From positions 20,372,500 to 20,436,499 of the forward strand of contig NC_132912.1 of the NCBI RefSeq assembly GCF_047675955.1: DNA of 64,000 nucleotides. Direction: 5' to 3'. Source of the stretch: Chlorocebus sabaeus. Taxonomy: Eukaryota; Chordata; Mammalia; Primates; Cercopithecidae. A program made the position numbers and the translations under genes. Of the stretch, positions 58,906 through 64,000 are shown piece by piece (the stretch's first letter is position 1; each line of letters begins with the position of its first letter). The notes beneath the pieces are model-generated. The model was not told the DNA's origin and searched no databases. It saw only the letters and a program-made list of their open reading frames with translations.

Positions 58906-59156
58906 TTCACAAGGGGCCACATGCTCTTTGATTTCATTTATATGATATTCTGGAAAATGCAAAACTAGTAACAGAAAGTAAGTCAAGGATTGCCAGGAGT
59001 TAGTGGGGACAAGTTTAACTGCAAAGTGCCATAAAGGGGTAGTTTAGAGTGATGGAAATCTTCTATATCTTGAGTGTAGTAGTGATTATGTAGCTGCATG
59101 CATTTGTCAAACTCTGTAAAAACAGGCGAAAAGGGTGAATTTTACTAAATATAAAT

Positions 59157-59455
59157 TGTATTGGTTTTCTATTTCTGCTGTGACAAATTACTACCAACTA
59201 AGTGACTTAAAACAACACAAATTTATTATCTTACAGTTTTATAGAAGCCTGACATCCATGTCCCTGGACTAAAATCTGAGTATTGGGAGCATTTCGTCTC
59301 TTTCTAGAGACTTTACAGGAGAATCTGCTTCCTAGTCTAAGCATGACCACCTGTATCTTTCATTTCTCTATATTCATATCCTTTAATCACAGCCTGGAAA
59401 GCTTCTCTGATTTAAAAAACTTATGTGATTATTTGAGCCTAAAAAGATAAGCCAG
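59157..59455. mobile_element. MaLR/MLT-type LTR, left part
   Basis: ttggttttctatttctgctg, tgacttaaaacaacacaaat, ttattatcttacagtttta. It resumes after the AluS at 59773-59820 (gataatctgcccatctcatg, ccacatctgtagtttctgtt). Confidence 0.75.
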
Positions 59456-59756
59456 AGCCGGGCGCGGTGGCTCATGACTATAATCCCAGCACTTTGGGAG
59501 GCCAAGGTGGGTGGATCTAAAGGTCAGGAGTTTGAGACCAGCCTGGCCAATATGGTGAAATCCCGTCTCTACTAAAAATGCAAAAATTAACCGGGCATGG
59601 TGGCAGGCGCCTGTAATCCCAGCTACTCTGGAGGCTGAGGCAGGAGAATCGCTTGAACCTGGGAGGTGGAGGTTGCAGTGAGCTGAGTTTCCTCCACTGC
59701 ACTCCAGCCTGGGTGACAGAGTGAGACTCCATCTCAAAAAAAGGAAAACAACAACA
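59456..59756 (+). mobile_element. AluS, sense, in the MLT-type LTR
   Basis: agccgggcgcggtggctcat to an A/CAA tail. Duplication aaaaagataagccag (59441-59455) and aaaaagagaagccag, one mismatch. Confidence 0.95.
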
Positions 59757-59839
59757 AAAAAAGAGAAGCCAGGATAATCTGCCCATCTCATGTTTCTTAA
59801 TGTAACCACATCTGTAGTTTCTGTTTTGGTGGGCCAGGT

Positions 59840-59922
59840 TGAGCTTGTAATTTGCATTTTGAACAGTTTCTCAGATGATCCTGATGCCACTTATCGAGAG
59901 ACCACATTTTGGGGAACACTTA
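59840..59922 (+). mobile_element. MER5-type hAT fragment
   Basis: taatttgcattttgaacagt ... agaccacattttggggaac matches the 3' half of MER5A as I remember it. Confidence 0.7.
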
Positions 59923-59924
59923 TG

Positions 59925-60038
59925 GAGACATCCAAGAGAATCTATGAGTCACTAGAAATAAGAATGTTTAGCAAGGCTGCTGAATACAAAACCTACATAG
60001 AAAGTAAATCACATACTATGTGACAGTAATGTACAATT
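59925..60038 (+). mobile_element. L1M ORF2 fragment, sense, part 1 (split by AMD1 retrocopy)
   Basis: agaatgtttagcaaggctgc ... agtaatgtacaattagaaa follows L1 ORF2. The same reading continues at 62591 after the retrocopy. Confidence 0.7.
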
Positions 60039-60060
60039 AGAAACTGCAGGCTTACACAGC

Positions 60061-60081
60061 ATGGCTGGTGACACTAGCTAG
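60061..60081 (+). promoter_or_regulatory. Retained AMD1-type upstream mini-ORF (reads MAGDTS)
   Basis: The parent AMD1 mRNA has a six-codon upstream ORF, MAGDIS, whose peptide stalls ribosomes in response to polyamines. Here the same position reads ATG GCT GGT GAC ACT AGC TAG, MAGDTS, with Ile to Thr at codon 5. It confirms that the copy includes the 5' UTR nearly to the cap. Confidence 0.85.
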
Positions 60082-60175
60082 CACTCACTCTTCTCTCTCT
60101 AATGAGGATACAGTGGACTACAAGAGACTGAACTATATCTGCTTCTATTTCCAACAGACTTACATTCAACTTTCG

Positions 60176-60177
<2 letters not shown>

Positions 60178-60215
<38 letters not shown>
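60178..60215 (+). repeat. (CA)n microsatellite, about 19 units
   Basis: Pure CA run within the 5' UTR part of the AMD1 retrocopy. Confidence 0.95.
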
Positions 60216-60218
<3 letters not shown>

Positions 60219-60252
60219 CTGGGAAAATTTTGTTAGTATTTATCTATTTTAT

Positions 60253-60361
60253 TTGTGTGTGTATATATATGTATTTTTTGAACAGTTTCTCATATATGTG
60301 TGTGTATATGTGTGTATGTGTGTGTGTATATATATATATAAATAAAATGTGTGTGCATGTG
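60253..60361. repeat. (TG)n/(TA)n mixed simple repeat
   Basis: Alternating TG and TA blocks interrupted by a 17-bp non-repetitive piece at 60276-60292. Confidence 0.9.
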
Positions 60362-60657
60362 TTTTTAGAGATGGGGTCTTGCTCAGTTGCCCAGGCTGGA
60401 GGTACAGTAGCATGATCAGAACTCACTGCAGCCTCCAACTATTAGGCTCAAGTGATCCTCCTGTCTCAGCCTCCTGAGAGGCTAGGACTACAGGCATGTG
60501 CCACCATGTCTGACTAATTTTTATTTTAAAAAATGTTTTATAGAGACAGGGTCTTGTTATGTTGCCCAAGCTGGTCTTAAACTCCTGGCCTCAAGTGATC
60601 CTCCCCACTTGGCCTCCCAAAGTGTTTGGATTACAGGCATGAGTCACTATAACTTGC
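60362..60657 (-). mobile_element. AluJ, antisense, in the AMD1 retrocopy
   Basis: agagatggggtcttgctcag ... ggattacaggcatgagtcac. It separates two parts of the AMD1 5' UTR. Confidence 0.9.
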
Positions 60658-60823
60658 CAGTTTTTTTTTTAAGCAGTTAATATAAAATTATAGCATGAAA
60701 ATAAAAGCAACCTGAATTTAGTAACACAGCTGGAACAATCTGCAGTAGTGGTGGCAGTGGTGAGAGAAAAGGTCTAATTGAAACAATTTTCTGAGTTGTT
60801 GGTTGTTCACTTTTCTCATGGTG

Positions 60824-61875
60824 ATGAAAGTAGACATTTTTTCAAAGGGGACAAGAAGCTGCTGGAGGTTTGCTGCTCCCAAGGATCTGGGGATCTTTGC
60901 ACTACCCCAAGGTCTGAGTGAGTCGTATTAAAAATAATGTAAGTTGTATTAAAAGTATGAAAAGTAATGGCAAAAACTGTAATTACTTTTGCACCAACTG
61001 AATACATTTGAAAAATGTCAATGTTCAATCCTAAGCCTAACAAAAACTGACAAATAGGAAGCTTATGTACTCAGTGAGAGTCTCCTGTTTGTCTCCAAGA
61101 GACGTCTCATTTTGCAGACATGTGGAACTACCCTCTTTCCGCAAGCACTGGCTCCCATGTGGAAGCTTGCTAGACATGACAATGGGTTTGACTCAATTCA
61201 AAACTTCTTTTATTCGCGTAAGAATTTCATGAAGCTTCTTAACCAAGGATGCCAGAATTTCCAGGAAGGAACAGAGATTCTCAAGGCAATTTTCCCAAAT
61301 GGAGCAGCATGTTGTATGAGATGTATGAATTGTGATGTTGGTACTTGTATGTACTGAGTTTCCCAGGGAGTGGGGTAATCAGTCAGACAGATTAAACCCT
61401 GGAAATTCTGATGAGTGTGCTTGATGCAGCAGTTATGGACCAGTTCTGCATGAAAGGTGGTGTCACTATAGATGATGTCAATCTCTAGAATGAAATTCAT
61501 GACTTGATACCAGATCCTGTCATTGATGCCACACTGTTCAATCTTTGGGGGAGCCAATGAATGGAATGAAATAAGAGAGAACTTATTAGACTATTCATGT
61601 CACTCCAGAACTAGAATTTTCTTACGTTAGTTTTAAAAGAAACGTATGTCATACCTCCTATGATGACTTGATGAGGACAGTTGTGAAAGTCTTCAAGCCA
61701 GGAAAATTTGTGACAACCTTGTTAGCTAATCAGAGCTCTAAATGTCACACCATGTTTTCTTCACCCCAGAATATTGAAGGTTTTAAATGTCTTGATTGCC
61801 AGAGTGCTATGTTCAATGATTACAATTTTGTTTTTACCAGTTTTGCAAAGCAGCAATGACAACAGAGACTTGATT
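60824..61875 (+). pseudogene. AMD1: AMD1 coding-homologous segment, disrupted
   Basis: Homology runs from the initiation ATG (60824-60826) to the native stop region (TGA 61873-61875). A deletion removes part of the segment before gctcccaaggatctgggg (about 60875). A MADE1 interrupts it at 60928-61002, TAG lies at 61055-61057, and further frameshifts lie in the C-terminal half. Confidence 0.88.
60928..61002. mobile_element. MADE1 (mariner MITE) in the retrocopy
   Basis: The right half agtaatggcaaaaactgtaa and attacttttgcaccaact is typical MADE1; the left half is strongly degraded. TA dinucleotides flank it at 60926-60927 and 61003-61004, and AMD1 sequence continues on both sides. Confidence 0.8.
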
Positions 61876-62551
61876 TAAAAAATGAAGAAAGAAATGCAAA
61901 AAGAGAACACATGGAGAAGGGAGTGGTTGCTTTCTAGATGTTCATACCAGGGACCATGCTTCTATAACCATCACCTTGTTGTTGCAGAAAGCCTTAGATA
62001 TAATCATAGTGCAATCATTTTGAACTGTTTGCATTATTATATGAAGGAGTTAGATATCTTGCATGAATGCTCTCTTCTGTTTAGATGTTCTCCATCACTC
62101 TTGTTGTGAAATTGAAGTACGTGTAGTAAAAAACACCTTTTATGATATAAAACTTTGCAACACTTGTGAAAACAATTCAATTTAGTTTATGTGCGTGTAA
62201 TATTTCTCCAAGTATCATCCAAAATTTCCTGCACACAAGGCTTTTGTCCCAATTAGGTGTTGGTCTCAGCCTAACCATCTGAGACTGTTCCGTTCAGTTG
62301 CTGCCAGAATTTTACATCCAGTTGCCTCTACATTCTAACACACATTCTTTACTGTTACTGAAGCCAATTTCTACTTTATACAGAATTTTTTGCCACTGTA
62401 ATTAAAATTTTTCTTCCATGAGTCAAGCCCTCTTATGAAAATGATTTCAGCTATTCATTTTGTGTATGCCTCTTTTAATGTTATTGGTCCCTGCATCTGT
62501 AGTACTTTAATTGATTTATTCTCTCACCATGATGTATTCCCCAAGCCCACC

Positions 62552-62557
62552 AAATAA
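62552..62557 (+). terminator. AATAAA copied with the AMD1 mRNA
   Basis: Lies about 15 bases before the A-rich tail remnant (62570-62580); a fossil signal, not evidence of current transcription. Confidence 0.85.
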
Positions 62558-62590
62558 AGCAATGCACTTAAAAAAACAAAAGAAATTGCA

Positions 62591-63204
62591 CTAAGAAAAA
62601 GATCACATTCACGATAAAAAATAAGGTACCTAGAAATAGACTTAACAAGAAATATGCAAGATCTCTGTTGAGGAATGTATAAAATATTTGTGAAGGACAT
62701 AAAGAATCCAAATAAGTGAAAAGATAACATGCTCATGGTTTGGAGGAAATATGAGAAAAGTGTTCATTTTCTCCAAATTACACTGTAAGTTTCATGCAGT
62801 CCCAATCAAGATCTCAATAAGGTTTCTGTCAAACTTCAAATGTGCTTCTAAAATTTATACAGAAAACTTACTTACCAAGAATAGTTACCACAATTTTGAA
62901 GAACAAACAAAACTATTCAGAATTAGTTTTCTGAATATCTAAAGAATTTGTATGACCCAATCAGAATAAAACATCTCAATAGAAAAAAAAATAAGCAATT
63001 GATGCAAGGGAAACTAGCATAGCCAAAGCACTTATGAAAGATTGCATCAGGAAAACTCCAGTTAAAACAACAGACTATTATGTCCTATTCATCTTTCAGG
63101 AAAAATTTAAATGTCTGACAAAACTATGTTAGCGAGAATTTGGAAAAATAGAAGCACCAATTCCTGGTGCTGGATGTATAAATGTATACAAATGCTTTGG
63201 AAAC
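62591..63204 (+). mobile_element. L1M ORF2, sense, part 2
   Basis: aataaggtacctagaaatag, ttaacaagaaatatgcaag, catgcagtcccaatcaagat keep the L1 ORF2 order after the AMD1 insertion. Confidence 0.7.
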
Positions 63205-63565
63205 TGTATTAGTTCATTTTCATGTTGCTAATAAAGACATACCCAAGATTGGGTAATTAATAAAGAAAAAGAGGTTTAATAGGCTCACAGTTCCCCGTGG
63301 CTGGGGAGACCTCACAATTATGGTAGAAGGTGAAAGGCACGTTTTACCTGGTGGCAGGCAAAGAGGGAATGAGAACCAAGCAAAAGGGGTTTCCTCTTAT
63401 GAAACCATCAGATCTTGTGAGATTTATTCACTACCATGAAAACAGTATGGGGAAACCACCCCATTATTCCATTATCTCCCACCAGGTCCCTCCCATGACA
63501 CATGGGAATTATGGGAGCCACAATTCAAGATGAGATTTGGGTAAGGGCACAGACAAATCATATCA
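63205..63565 (-). mobile_element. THE1/MST solo LTR, antisense
   Basis: Starts tgtattagttcattttcatg and ends gacaaatcatatca. The flanks gaaac (63200-63204) and gaaat (63566-63570) are a 4-of-5 duplication. Its middle differs from the LTRs at 25.2-27.0 kb, so it is a different subfamily. Confidence 0.93.
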
Positions 63566-64000
63566 GAAATCATCTTGAACAATCTAATTGTTGCAAATGC
63601 CCTTGCTCAATGATCCAGGAATCCCACTTACAGGTGCAAATCCCAAAGAAACTGGCATTCAATGAGATTCGTCCTCATTGTGTATATTAGTGAATAAATA
63701 GAAACAACCTAAATGTCCCTCCACAGGAGAACAGATAAATAAATTGTGGCATAGTTATCTAATGCAATGTTACATAACAGAAAAAATGAATAAATTGAAT
63801 CTGTGAGGATGGCATGAGTAAATCTAAAAAGTATAATGTTGGGAAGAGGATTAAAAAGCAAATTTCAGAGTATATAAATTTATCAAATTTGCATAAAATT
63901 TAAAATGTTGCACCTAGTTTCTATGCACTGTTTACACACCTAAAAATATGTTTATCAATGCAAAACCATAGATAAGAATGGTAAACATGAGGTCCTCTTA
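63566..64000 (+). mobile_element. L1M 3' region, sense, part 3
   Basis: tccaggaatcccacttacag, gaaacaacctaaatgtccct and ataaattgtggcatagttat follow the L1 3' part; it runs off the window end. Confidence 0.65.

Larger units (their letters stand above)
55990..59156 (+). mobile_element. L1M (MB/MA-like) element, sense, with nested insertions
   Basis: ORF2 and 3' UTR pieces in consistent order: acatttattccaggaattta (about 56650), gaacagatatttcagtgaa (56900), tggtagagccactttgaaaa (57771), atactggaaacactcaaatg (58424), gattccattt-like tgatttcatttatatgatat (58929), gatggaaatcttctatatc (59050). It is interrupted at 56996, 57245, 57927 and 58575 by the elements listed separately. Confidence 0.75.
60049..62580 (+). 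pseudogene. AMD1: Processed retrocopy of AMD1 (S-adenosylmethionine decarboxylase)
   Basis: Intronless copy of AMD1 mRNA including 5' UTR, coding part and 3' UTR. The parent enzyme decarboxylates S-adenosylmethionine for spermidine and spermine synthesis and matures by self-cleavage at a Glu-Ser bond to form a pyruvoyl group. Recognisable stretches are FDSIQNFFYSRKNFMK, FPNGAACCM, VFKPGKFVTTL and LDCQSAMFNDYNFVFTSFAK. The cleavage site reads LSES but the next two residues are altered. A stop (TAG 61055-61057), several frameshifts and inserted elements destroy the frame. The copy ends with AATAAA (62552-62557) and an A-rich tail. Flanks agaaactgca (60039-60048) and agaaattgca (62581-62590) are an imperfect 10-bp target duplication inside an L1M. 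A later antisense AluJ and a MADE1 lie in it. Confidence 0.93.

Noticed and set aside
59429..59890. 153-codon minus-strand ORF
   Set aside because: It is the antisense reading of the AluS at 59456-59756 plus LTR sequence.
61210..61557. 115-codon minus-strand ORF
   Set aside because: It is the reverse strand of the AMD1 retrocopy.
1..64000. CRISPR arrays, operons, tRNA or rRNA genes, integrons
   Set aside because: None seen. Short arrays present are microsatellites or transposon-derived, and the sequence is plainly mammalian.

Overview
This is a primate, almost certainly human, genomic window. It contains Alu elements of the J, S and Y classes, primate L1 3' ends, THE1/MST and MLT1 MaLR elements, MIR and LINE-2 relics, and AT-rich unique DNA. 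No bacterial, operon, CRISPR or phage-type feature was seen. No protein-coding gene is complete inside the window. I did not find a new defence or enzymatic system; the real content is gene tails, one informative retrocopy and a layered repeat record.

Gene content. At the left edge (111-227, plus strand) a strong splice acceptor opens a 38-codon reading frame ending in TAA. It looks like the last coding exon of a gene whose other exons lie to the left; I do not recognise the gene. On the minus strand three small putative exons (55943-55982, 52674-52715 and 52161-52262) have good splice signals and join in one continuous frame to a stop, followed by an AATAAA. This looks like the 3' end of a second, unrecognised gene converging on the first. 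A processed copy of AMD1 (S-adenosylmethionine decarboxylase) mRNA occupies 60049-62580. It is disabled in the coding part but still carries the upstream regulatory mini-ORF with one residue changed.

Layout. 1-7 kb: terminal exon, probable 3' UTR and unique DNA with a small MITE and an AluJ split by an (AT)n tract. 7-16 kb: unique DNA with a G16 tract, LINE-2 pieces, an L1 3' end and Alus. 15.5-24 kb: old LTR, MIR and MER1-like insertions, and long antisense LINE-2 copies hit by Alu, MIR, Tigger-like and MLT1-like elements. 24-30 kb: a primate L1 3' end, then a complete antisense THE1/MST element (LTR-internal-LTR, 25191-27044) with a perfect 5-bp target duplication. 30-35 kb: Alus, LINE-2 and a class I ERV LTR. 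35.4-42.7 kb: an eroded antisense provirus with paired LTRs, a polypurine tract and a leucine-tRNA-type primer binding site. 43.5-46.1 kb: a full MLT1 element inserted in a MIR. 46-55 kb: MIRs, LTRs, Alus, the minus-strand exons and a second copy of the class I LTR. 56-64 kb: old L1M elements interrupted by Alus, LTRs, microsatellites and the AMD1 retrocopy.

Repeat family names come from remembered consensus features and were not computed; most boundaries are good to about 10-30 bp. Where target-site duplications or terminal inverted repeats were read directly, the boundaries are exact.
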